A stretch of DNA of 64,000 nt from assembly GCA_030430565.1 (NCBI GenBank), contig JAUIKS010000007.1, positions 1-64,000 of the forward strand. Reading direction: 5' to 3'. This stretch comes from Polyangia bacterium. GTDB lineage: Bacteria > Myxococcota_A > Polyangia > Nannocystales > Nannocystaceae. The notes below the pieces were generated by a model. It had not been told where the DNA came from. It ran no database searches and saw only the letters and a list, made by a program, of their open reading frames with translations. Both the position numbers and the translations under genes were made by a program. Positions 26,600 to 34,802 of the stretch are shown piece after piece (within the stretch, counting starts at the first letter, position 1; the number at the start of each line of letters is the position of its first letter).

Positions 26600-28377
26600 A
26601 ACCGGCCTTTTCGCGGCGGGCCCTTGCGCGCGCGGCCCTTGGCGGCGTGCTTGCCGTCCTCGCGGCCGCGACGACCCGGTCCGCGGGGCGCCCGATCGTC
26701 GTCTCGTCCGCGGCGTGAGCCGCGTCGCTGCGGTCGGCCGCGTCGCTCGATCGGCCCGCCGCCGCGGGTGATCGGCGAGCCCTGCTCGTCATCGTCCTCG
26801 GCGGCGACGCGCTTGGCGAAGGCGTCGGCGACGGCGCGCGCGATCTCGATCCGGGTGTCGGTGGGGCCGATGTCGAGCGCGCCGACCTGCTGGCTCGTGA
26901 TGTCGCCGCGTCGACAGATCTGCGCGAGCACGCGGGCTGGCGTCGCGCCGCGGCGGTGCCCCCAGTCGAGCGTGAAGACGACGAAGGCGTCGGCGCTGGG
27001 GCGCTCGCGGGGGCCTTGGCTGCGGTTCTCGGCGGTGAGCTCGATGGGCTCGCGGGGCAGCGGGGGCTCGGCCAGGACCAGGAGCCGCGAGACGAGCTCG
27101 GCGGGCTCGTACTGCGCGAGCAGCTTGTCGGCGTAGGCGCGCTGCGCCGGGGTCAGCGGGGTCTCGCTCGACATGGCCTCATGGACACGCCGGCGCGCGC
27201 GCTTGCTGAGCGCTTTCTTGATCTTCGCGGCGGTCGGCAGCGGCGACCACTCGGCGGTCACGCGCGCGCGCTCGAGCACGCGCTGGACGTGACGCTCGGC
27301 CCGAGGGGTGACGAGCAGCACGCTGCGGCCCTTGTTGCCCGCGCGCCCGGTTCGCCCGGCGCGGTGGGTGTAGGTCGTCGCGTCGTGGGGGAGGTCGACG
27401 TGTACGACCGTGGCGATGTCGGCGACGTCGATCCCGCGGGCCGCGACGTCGGTGGCGATGATCGTGCGCACGATCCCGTTGCGGAACGCGTTGAGCGTCC
27501 GCGTGCGCTGGGCCTGGGGGAGGTCGCCGCTGAGGGGGAGGGTCGAGAAGCCGTCGCCCGCGAGCCGCTCGGCGATCTCGGAGGCGTCGACGCGCCGACG
27601 GACGAACACCAAGCAGCGGGCGCCCTGGACCAGCAGCAGCGTGTTCACGAGCGCGGCGTACTGATCGCGCGTGCGCACGACGTGCACTTGATGCTGGATG
27701 TCGGCGTTGGCGTCGCCGAGCTTGGTCCCCTCGATGCGCAGCGCGTCGGGGGCGAAGCGGTCGGCGAAGCGGCGGACGGCGGCCGGGAAGGTCGCGGAGA
27801 CGAGGTGGCTTCGGCGGGTCTCGGGCAGCGCCTCGACGATCGCGTCGAGCTCGTCGCGAAAGCCCATGTCGAGCATCTGGTCGGCCTCGTCGAGGATCAC
27901 GTGCTCGACCACGGAGAGCCGGAGCGCGCCGGAGCGCGTGTGATCGAGCAGGCGCCCCGGGGTGCCGACGACGATGGTCGGGCGACGCGCGAGCAGCTTG
28001 CGCTCGCGGCCGATGTCCGTCCCGCCGGTGACGACGGCGATCAGCATGCGCTCGACCCCGGCGAACAGCCAGCTGAGCTCGGTCTTGACCTGCGCCGCGA
28101 GCTCGCGAGTGGGGCAGACGAACAGCGCGAGCGGCCCGACGGCGCGGGTCTCGGCCTTGAGGCGCTCTTGGTGGCGCTCGAGCAGCTCGTCGGCGAGCGC
28201 CATCCCGATCGCGACGGTCTTGCCAGAGCCGGTCTGTGAGGAGATGCGGAGGTTGACGCCGGTGGAGGCCGCGTCGAGCACGGCCTGTTGAACGGCGGTT
28301 AGGGCTGTGAAGCCGCGGCGCGCCATCGCGGCGCGCAGCACGGGGTTCACGCCTGAGAATACGTCAGGATCGGTCAC
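26587..28377 (-). CDS. DEAD-box ATP-dependent RNA helicase (DeaD/DbpA type)
   Basis: A 596-aa cytoplasmic protein with the full DEAD-box set: Q-motif region F-T-A-L-T-A-V-Q (23-30), QTGSGKT (48-54), PTRELA (89-94), DEAD (163-166), SAT (194-196), ATDVAARGID (298-307) and HRAGRTGRAG (328-337). A DbpA-like RNA-binding domain follows (about 460-535, with V-F-T-L-D-W-G-H-R-R-G). The tail is Arg/Gly/Lys-rich. It unwinds RNA, probably in ribosome assembly or cold adaptation. It is transcribed divergently from the membrane protein at 28557, with a 179-base gap. Confidence 0.92.
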   Translation of the reverse strand: MTDPDVFSGVNPVLRAAMARRGFTALTAVQQAVLDAASTGVNLRISSQTGSGKTVAIGMALADELLERHQERLKAETRAVGPLALFVCPTRELAAQVKTELSWLFAGVERMLIAVVTGGTDIGRERKLLARRPTIVVGTPGRLLDHTRSGALRLSVVEHVILDEADQMLDMGFRDELDAIVEALPETRRSHLVSATFPAAVRRFADRFAPDALRIEGTKLGDANADIQHQVHVVRTRDQYAALVNTLLLVQGARCLVFVRRRVDASEIAERLAGDGFSTLPLSGDLPQAQRTRTLNAFRNGIVRTIIATDVAARGIDVADIATVVHVDLPHDATTYTHRAGRTGRAGNKGRSVLLVTPRAERHVQRVLERARVTAEWSPLPTAAKIKKALSKRARRRVHEAMSSETPLTPAQRAYADKLLAQYEPAELVSRLLVLAEPPLPREPIELTAENRSQGPRERPSADAFVVFTLDWGHRRGATPARVLAQICRRGDITSQQVGALDIGPTDTRIEIARAVADAFAKRVAAEDDDEQGSPITRGGGPIERRGRPQRRGSRRGRDDDRAPRGPGRRGREDGKHAAKGRARKGPPRKGRFPRR

Positions 28378-28556
28378 GGAATCGATGCTCTCGTTGAACC
28401 GCTCGAAGTAGCGCGGTACCGAGGCGGCCGCAACGGCGCGCGGGTGGGTTTCTGCGAAATCGCCGTGAGCTCACGCGGCGAAGCGCCTCTCGGGGTCATC
28501 CGCCCGACAGGCGCGCCGCCAGGGCCGGCCCGCGCTGTGCTGTTATATCGTTGTGT

Positions 28557-30563
28557 ATGCAGGGAGCCGGCCCGGCAGCCGCGTCTGGGGCGGGCGAGCC
28601 CGCGAGGGGGTCTCGCCGCGGCCGCGTGGTCGCGCGCTCGGTCGTCGCGCTGGTGGTCCTCCTGCACCTCGCGCTCATCGCCTATCACTACCCGCGCGCG
28701 GTCGTCTTCGGTGATCTGCCCTATGGGACACCTGACTATCAGACGCACTTTCACCAGATCTCGTCGCTGGTGACGGCCTATCGCGAGCTCGGGCGGCTGT
28801 GGATCTACGACCCGGATCTGCTCGCCGGCTTCCCGACCGGGCTCGTCTTCGATGTCGACAACAAGGCGTACTTTTGGTTCGTGTACGCGCTCACGCGCGC
28901 GGGCGTCCCGCTGCCGGCGGCCTTCAACTGCTTCCCGGTCGTCGTCGCCGCGCTCGCGCCGCTGAGCCTGTGGCTGGCCGCGCGCGCGATGGCGGCGCCC
29001 GCGGCCGCGCAGATCACCGCGTACGCGCTGGGGGTGCTCGCGTGGCAGCTCGATCCGACCGCGAAGTTCTGTTGGTACGGCGGGATGATCTCGTTCGCGG
29101 CCTGCTCGGCGCTGTCGGTGTCGATCGTCGCCTGCTTCGCGCGGATGCTCCACGAGCTCAGCGGTCTCAGCGACCTCGCCGGCGACCGACGGCGCGCGGC
29201 TCGGCCGTGGTTTGTTTGTTCGCTCGTCGCGCTCCCACTCGCGCTGCTGCTGCACGCCTGGGCCTTCGCGATCCTCGCGGTCCCGATGGTGTACCTGTAC
29301 CTTCGGCGCGCGCGCGCGCTCGACCGCGCGGGGCATCTGCGCGTCTGGGCGCTGGTCGCGGCGGCGCTCGCGGTCAACCTGTACTGGCTCATCCCGGCGC
29401 TCGCGCACGCGGGCTTGATGACCCCGTCCGCGCGGGTTGGTCAGGCGACGCCGCTGTACCTGCTCTCCGACTACGTGGAGCGGGTGATCGACGAGGTCAA
29501 CACCGGTCCGCTCGAGCAGCACACGTTCGCGCGCTCTGTGCTGATCTTCGCCGCGATCGCCGGCGCGCGCGCGTGGCGACGAGCGGGTGAGCGGTGGCGA
29601 CACGAGGTCGCGGTCGTCGGCGTGGCGTGGCTCGGCGGGCTCACCTACGCGGGCGCGCTGATCCCCGGCCTGCGGGCGACCGAGCCCTACCGCTTCGCGA
29701 TCCCCCTGACTTTTTGGTCAGGTGTAGTCGCGGCGCCCTGGCTGTCTCGGCAGCTCTCCCCGGCGGCCCTGGGCGCGGCTGGACGCGAGGCGCGCGTCGT
29801 CTTGCTCGCGGTGGCGACGCTGCTCTGCGCGCGGGGCGTGCACGAGCTGCTGTACTTCATCCCCGAGCTCGAGCGCGCCCAGCGAGGGGCCGCGCCGGGC
29901 GATCGGCCGCGGGGGGGCAGCCGCCGCGCGCAGCCGGTCGCGCCCGCCTTCGTCGAGCTCGCCGCGAGCTTGCGCGCGGAGGTCGAGCGCCGACAGGACG
30001 CCGACGCGGGGGCGCCGGGCCGGGTGCTCGTGCAGTGGTGGCCGCTCGCGGAGTACCTGTCCTGGGCGACAGCGCTGCCGATCGTCGGCGGGTTCCCCGA
30101 TCGCCGGCTGATCTTCGAGTCCGCGAACCTCTATCACATGGGCTACGACGACCCGCGGCGCGCGGGCGATGCGTTCGCGGAGTACCTCGCGCGCTACAAC
30201 GTTCACTACGTCGTCACGAGCGAGCCGGCGGACTCGCTGATGGCCGCGCGCGTGGACCTGCTAGAGCCGGGGCCGGCGGTCGCCGGGTACTTCCAGATCT
30301 TCCGCGTCCGGGCGCCCTCAGACTACTTCGCGCGGGGTCGCGGACGCGTGCGCACCGGCCCGGGCCTTATCGAGCTCACAGACGTCGAGCCGGACTCGGA
30401 GTCGGGCGAACTCGTCCTCAAATTTCACTACATGCGCGAGCTCGCGTGCAGGCCGGGCTGTCGCTTGGAGCCCGCGCCGGTCCCGGGCGCGGACGCGGCG
30501 TTTATCCGCGTGGTCGCCAGCGGCGAGGTCCCGCGCGCGGTTTTGATCACGCACGGACGCTGA
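28557..30563 (+). CDS. Polytopic membrane protein, glycosyltransferase-like
   Basis: About 668 aa from the ATG at 28557. There are about ten hydrophobic segments between residues 25 and 430, then a soluble C-terminal domain (about 450-668). The first loop contains a D-Y-Q-T-H-F-H-Q segment after an aspartate-containing G-T-P-D, as in GT-C-fold or YfhO-like integral membrane proteins, where an acidic residue in loop 1 is catalytic. The soluble part has N-V-H-Y-V-V-T-S, typical of such exported domains. The role may be in cell-envelope polysaccharide or lipid modification. This is inference from topology only; no clear SD was found. Confidence 0.6.
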   Translation: MQGAGPAAASGAGEPARGSRRGRVVARSVVALVVLLHLALIAYHYPRAVVFGDLPYGTPDYQTHFHQISSLVTAYRELGRLWIYDPDLLAGFPTGLVFDVDNKAYFWFVYALTRAGVPLPAAFNCFPVVVAALAPLSLWLAARAMAAPAAAQITAYALGVLAWQLDPTAKFCWYGGMISFAACSALSVSIVACFARMLHELSGLSDLAGDRRRAARPWFVCSLVALPLALLLHAWAFAILAVPMVYLYLRRARALDRAGHLRVWALVAAALAVNLYWLIPALAHAGLMTPSARVGQATPLYLLSDYVERVIDEVNTGPLEQHTFARSVLIFAAIAGARAWRRAGERWRHEVAVVGVAWLGGLTYAGALIPGLRATEPYRFAIPLTFWSGVVAAPWLSRQLSPAALGAAGREARVVLLAVATLLCARGVHELLYFIPELERAQRGAAPGDRPRGGSRRAQPVAPAFVELAASLRAEVERRQDADAGAPGRVLVQWWPLAEYLSWATALPIVGGFPDRRLIFESANLYHMGYDDPRRAGDAFAEYLARYNVHYVVTSEPADSLMAARVDLLEPGPAVAGYFQIFRVRAPSDYFARGRGRVRTGPGLIELTDVEPDSESGELVLKFHYMRELACRPGCRLEPAPVPGADAAFIRVVASGEVPRAVLITHGR

Positions 30564-30696
30564 GTCTGCGGCGGTCACGATGTCGCTTTTGGCGTCGCGC
30601 CCAGCGTGACCTCGAGACGCGGCTCGGGTGACTTCGCGCACCACTGCGGCGCGCGTGGGAGACGCCTGAATACGCGGCTGGTATCATGACTCTTCA

Positions 30697-31620
30697 ATGA
30701 ACTGTGTCTCTCCTCGATCCCGTCGTGGCGCGCTCGAGGCGGCGTTGTGTGTCGCCGCCGCGCTCGCCGTGGCCACGCCGGCGCCGCAGGTCCTGGCGGC
30801 GAGCGCCGCACTCACCACCGCGCCGAGCTCGAGCGACGAGCAGATCAAGCGCGCGGAGGAGCTGTACGCCCAGGGCACCGCGAAGTTCGAGACGGCGGAC
30901 TACAAGGCCGCGATCGAGCTGTGGAGCAAGGCCTACGAGGCGGTCCCGGCGGACCCGGCCTTCGGCGAGATCAAGGCGCTGCTGCTGTACAACATCGCGA
31001 CCGCGCGCGAGAAGGCCTTCGAGGTCTACGGGGAGCTCGCGGAGCTGAAGCAGGCCGAGATTCTGCTCTCCAACTTCGAGAAGAGCGTCCCGACGATCTA
31101 CGAGGACGAGACCGAGCGCGAGGCGGAGCTCGCGAAGGTGCGCGAGCGCAAGGCGAAGATCGCCGAGAAGATCGCGGAGGCGAGCGAGCCGGAGGAGATT
31201 CCGGAGGAGCCGCCGCCGGAGGGGCCGCCGCCAGAGGAGCTGCCGCCGGAGGAGCCGCCGCCCCCCGACGAGCCGGAGCCCGATCCGACCGCTAAGCTGT
31301 TCGTCGGGCTCGGCGCGGGCCTCATCGTCGTCGGCGCTGGCGGGCTCGGCCTGATGGCGGGCGGCATGGCGATCGGCAGTCAGGCCAACGACATCTCCGA
31401 GCTCGCGCCGACGCAGCTCCAGGAGCGCGAGGACCAGTTCGCCAAGGGGCGCACCGGGAACGCGCTGGCGATCGCGGGCGGCGTCGTGGGCGGCGTGTTC
31501 TTGGCGACCGGCGTCGCGCTGCTGGTGGTCGGCAAGCGGCGGCAGTCGAGGAAGCAGACGGCGCTGACGCCCGCGCTGGGGCCGGGCTTCGCCGGCCTGC
31601 AGCTCCGCGGGCGGTTCTGA
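30697..31620 (+). CDS. TPR protein with Pro/Glu linker and two C-terminal TM segments
   Basis: A 307-aa protein. An N-terminal signal-like segment (12-35) is followed by one or two TPR motifs (A-E-E-L-Y-A-Q-G-T-A-K-F-E and Y-K-A-A-I-E-L-W, about 52-125) and a charged coiled coil. A Pro/Glu-rich linker (about 170-198, repeats of P-E-E-P-P-P) leads to two Gly/Ala/Val membrane segments (about 205-230 and 262-285) and a basic tail. This is a common architecture for periplasmic TPR scaffolds in myxobacteria. Function unknown. Confidence 0.75.
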   Translation: MNCVSPRSRRGALEAALCVAAALAVATPAPQVLAASAALTTAPSSSDEQIKRAEELYAQGTAKFETADYKAAIELWSKAYEAVPADPAFGEIKALLLYNIATAREKAFEVYGELAELKQAEILLSNFEKSVPTIYEDETEREAELAKVRERKAKIAEKIAEASEPEEIPEEPPPEGPPPEELPPEEPPPPDEPEPDPTAKLFVGLGAGLIVVGAGGLGLMAGGMAIGSQANDISELAPTQLQEREDQFAKGRTGNALAIAGGVVGGVFLATGVALLVVGKRRQSRKQTALTPALGPGFAGLQLRGRF

Positions 31621-31653
31621 GCAGCGGCTCGCGTCGCCTCGCTGCGGCGACGC

Positions 31654-33141
31654 TCAGTTTGCGTCTGGGGAGCGGCCGATGACGATGATGTCGTCGACGA
31701 ACCAGCCGGTCTTATCCTCGGCTGCGAGCCCGGCGATGCACAGGCCGTCGCAGTCAAAGCCCGCCTCGAAGACGAGGCCGAAGCCGTCCTCGAGGCTATC
31801 GATCTTGGTGTCGATTCGATACAGGGCCGATGACCAGTTTTCGGGGAGGTCGGCGCCCGCGTTCTGACGGACGTAGCCGAACTGGTTAGCGAGCGGGTTC
31901 TGCTTGTCCTCGCACAGCCCCTCGTCCCCGAGCTGCTCGAGCGTGTAGTTCAGGTCGTCTCCGTTCACGAAGTTCTCGAGCTGCGGCGGGTCGCCGCCCT
32001 CAAGATTGTCGAGCTTGACGTTCCCGCCGTCGCCGTTCGAAGTCGCGGGGTACAGCGGCGGCAGCTCGGAGCAGTTCGGGTACAGCCACTGGTGGCGGAA
32101 CTGCAGGTAGATCTGCTCGTCGGCGCCGTTGGGCGGATCATCGCCACGGATCGAGGGCGTGCGCATCACGGCCACGCCCTCGGTGCCGTCCGGCGGCGCG
32201 CCGGTCCACCACACGCTGTTGCCCATGGACAGCGGGACGGGCGCGGCGGTCCACTCGTTCATGAACATGTTCGGGTTCGGCGGGCCGTTCTTGTTCATCG
32301 AGTTGTTGTCGTTGCCGCCGTTGTAATAAAACAGGCGCTCGCAGTCGGTGGTGCACCGCACGTCGTTGATGACATCGGCGTCGTTGTCGAGGACGAGATC
32401 CGCGAGCTCGATGTTGTCGTCAGCGTCGTCGCACAGCTCGCCGCTCGTCACGTTGAGCAGGCCGTCGCCGCAGCTCGCGGTGGTGCAGTCGACGTTGCAG
32501 TCGGCCGACTCGGCGCCCGGCTCGCCGATGTCACAGCCCTCGCCCGCGAGCGTGTTGATGATCCCGTCGCCGCAGACGCTCATGGTGCACAGCGTGGTGC
32601 AGCTCTCGGAGCCGGTCTCGCCGTCGTCACACTCTTCGCCGGGGTCGAGCTCGCCGTCGCCGCAGCTGATGAGCGCGCACGCGGCGGAGCACTGATCGTC
32701 ACCTCCCGGCACGCCGGCGTCGCAGGCCTCGCCCGGGCCGACGAAGCCGTCGCCGCACACTTGATCCGTGCAGTCGGACTTGCACGCGGCGTTGTCAGCG
32801 TTGGCGCTGCCCTTGTCGCACTCCTCGCCGGCGTCGAGGAGCTCGTTGCCGCAGGGGCTCGGCAGCGTGCAGTCGGGCCGGCACGCGCCGTCCTCCGCGT
32901 TCGCGGCCCCGTCGTCGCACTCCTCGCCGCGGAACTCGTCGAGGATCCCGTTGCCGCAGAGATCGCCGTCCGGCGTCTGGTCGCAGTAGCCGTCCACGTT
33001 GCAGGTCTGGCCGACGCCGCACTGCTCGTCGCGCTCGCAGGGTTGCCCGCTCGCGTCCGAGCCGTTGAAGCAGCCCGCAGCGGACGCGAGGCCTGCTCCG
33101 GCCAGGAAGAAGAGGACATGTCGTAACGAGAATTTCTGCAT
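31654..33141 (-). CDS. DUF4215 Cys-rich repeat lipoprotein
   Basis: About 495 aa from the ATG at 33141 (an upstream extension of 36 residues lacks a signal). The lipobox is A-S-A-A-G-C near residue 23. Seven or so Cys-rich repeats of the DUF4215 type follow (C-G-D-G/N-G, D-x-G-E-E-C-D-D-G, C-x-x-D-C) over about residues 30-275. The C-terminal 220-residue domain has Asn/Gly-rich loops (N-G-G-N-D-N-N-S) and ends D-D-I-I-V-I-G, resembling a jelly-roll surface domain. It is predicted to be on the outer surface. It converges with the TPR protein gene. Confidence 0.8.
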   Translation of the reverse strand: MQKFSLRHVLFFLAGAGLASAAGCFNGSDASGQPCERDEQCGVGQTCNVDGYCDQTPDGDLCGNGILDEFRGEECDDGAANAEDGACRPDCTLPSPCGNELLDAGEECDKGSANADNAACKSDCTDQVCGDGFVGPGEACDAGVPGGDDQCSAACALISCGDGELDPGEECDDGETGSESCTTLCTMSVCGDGIINTLAGEGCDIGEPGAESADCNVDCTTASCGDGLLNVTSGELCDDADDNIELADLVLDNDADVINDVRCTTDCERLFYYNGGNDNNSMNKNGPPNPNMFMNEWTAAPVPLSMGNSVWWTGAPPDGTEGVAVMRTPSIRGDDPPNGADEQIYLQFRHQWLYPNCSELPPLYPATSNGDGGNVKLDNLEGGDPPQLENFVNGDDLNYTLEQLGDEGLCEDKQNPLANQFGYVRQNAGADLPENWSSALYRIDTKIDSLEDGFGLVFEAGFDCDGLCIAGLAAEDKTGWFVDDIIVIGRSPDAN

Positions 33142-33360
33142 CGTCGATCGCGGGCGAGAGAGGGACAGCGGCGCTCGAGGCGAGCGAACGCTGGGTTGAC
33201 GGAATTTGAGTGTACCTGCGGGAGGGGGGTCGTGGAAAGCGAGCGTCATGGAGCGAAAGCCCGCGCGTGGCGGCGCGCTCGCACGCGCGCTCGCGCGACC
33301 CGATGTGACCGGCGGCGCGGGATCTGCTGATGAGGTAGTTTCGAACCAGAGGTTACCGCT

Positions 33361-34707
33361 TTGCTTTCATTACATAGAGACTTTCGATCGTTGACGTTCG
33401 CGGCCTGCTTGCTCGCCTGCGTCGCCGGCTGTAAGGGCGACGACGGCGAGACCGAGACCGAGACCGAGACTGACCCGACGACGGCCACGACGGCCACGAC
33501 GACCACCACCGTCGGTACGACGACGGCCGGCACGGACCCCTCCACGAGCGTGGCCCCGACGACCGCGGGGAGCGTGACGACGACCACCGGCGTGATGACG
33601 ACGGACGCGACGGACACGTCGTCGGCGACCGACGCGACCGAGACGACCGGGGACAACTTCATGTGTCCGTTTGGGCAGCAGTACTGCTTCACGGTCAGCG
33701 ATCTGCAGTACCCGGGCGCGCCGATCGGCGCGCTCGCGATCGGCCAGCTCGTCAACGACGGCGCGCTCGATCTCGTCGTCGGCCGCGAGGCGGGCTTTGA
33801 CATCCTGCGCGGCGCGGGGGACGGCTCGTTTGAGCTCGTCGAGGTCGAGCCGCTGCCGGGCGCGGTGCTGTCGATCGCGCTCGCGGACCTCGACGGCGAC
33901 GGCGATGAGGACGTCGCGGTGACGCAGAGCGTGGCCGGCGAGGTGCGCATCTATCTCAATGATGAGGAAGAATTCGTGCCTGGCGACGTCATCCCCGTGA
34001 GCGGATTCCCACGGGCGCTCGGGGTCACAAATCTCGACGTCGACACGAACGTAGATCTGCTGGTCGCGGCGGAGACCGACGGCGGAATTCAGCTGCTCTC
34101 GGGCGGGGGAGACGGGACGTTCATGGGCGCGGGCTTCGTGCTGGCGGGCAGCGCACCGCTGGCGCTGACGGTCGCGCCGCTGGCGGAGGGGGCGTTCAAC
34201 GACTTCCTCGTGGCGAACCTGGGGAGCAATTCCGTCGGCTTCTATCCAGGGCAGCAGGGCGGCTTCGGCCTCGAGTCGAGCGTCGCCTCGATCGAGGGGC
34301 CGCGCGCGGTCGCCGTTGGGGACTTCAACGGCGACGATAACCTCGACTTCGTGGTCGCGGGCGAGGGCGCGGACGCGGTGGGCCTGGCGCTCGGCAGCGG
34401 CTTCGGGACGTTCACGACGCCGGAGCTTTTCGCCGCAGGGCTCGACCCGCGGGCGCTCGTGGCGGGGGACTACGACGGCGACGGGGCGCTCGATATCGCG
34501 GTCGCCAACCGGGGGAGCGACGAGCTCACGCTGCTGCTCGGCGACGGGAACGGCTCGCTCGGCGAGCCGCTGCTCGTGTTCGCGATGCTCGAGCCCTCAT
34601 CGCTGGCGACGGCGGACCTCAACGGCGACGGCGGGCCTGACATCGTGGTCGCCAGCGACGGCGCCGTGGGCGGCGGCCTCGCGGTGCTCGCGACGGACGG
34701 GCTGTAG
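33361..34707 (+). CDS. FG-GAP/VCBS repeat lipoprotein
   Basis: A 448-aa protein starting at a TTG with AGAGG about eight bases upstream. No ATG or GTG precedes the signal. Signal peptide lipobox is C-V-A-G-C (near 20-24), followed by Glu-Thr repeats and a Thr/Ala linker to about 98. The rest is an FG-GAP/VCBS beta-propeller with repeated D-x-D-x-D-x-D-x-x-V motifs (A-D-L-D-G-D-G-D-E-D, G-D-F-N-G-D-D-N, G-D-Y-D-G-D-G-A). It is probably a surface-exposed, calcium-binding seven-bladed propeller. A strong hairpin follows at 34738. Confidence 0.82.
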   Translation: MLSLHRDFRSLTFAACLLACVAGCKGDDGETETETETDPTTATTATTTTTVGTTTAGTDPSTSVAPTTAGSVTTTTGVMTTDATDTSSATDATETTGDNFMCPFGQQYCFTVSDLQYPGAPIGALAIGQLVNDGALDLVVGREAGFDILRGAGDGSFELVEVEPLPGAVLSIALADLDGDGDEDVAVTQSVAGEVRIYLNDEEEFVPGDVIPVSGFPRALGVTNLDVDTNVDLLVAAETDGGIQLLSGGGDGTFMGAGFVLAGSAPLALTVAPLAEGAFNDFLVANLGSNSVGFYPGQQGGFGLESSVASIEGPRAVAVGDFNGDDNLDFVVAGEGADAVGLALGSGFGTFTTPELFAAGLDPRALVAGDYDGDGALDIAVANRGSDELTLLLGDGNGSLGEPLLVFAMLEPSSLATADLNGDGGPDIVVASDGAVGGGLAVLATDGL

Positions 34708-34737
34708 CGTCCGCGCGGCCGCGCGTGCGCTGAGCGA

Positions 34738-34759
34738 GCGCGCCGAATGTGCGGCGCGC
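34738..34759 (+). terminator. GC hairpin after the VCBS lipoprotein gene
   Basis: GCGCGCCG-AATGTG-CGGCGCGC is a perfect 8-bp stem with a 6-base loop, 30 bases after the stop at 34707. There is no U-tract. Confidence 0.45.
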
Positions 34760-34802
34760 GCTCGCGCGCCACGGCCCGCCCGTGGTTTGTTAACATTCGG
34801 AC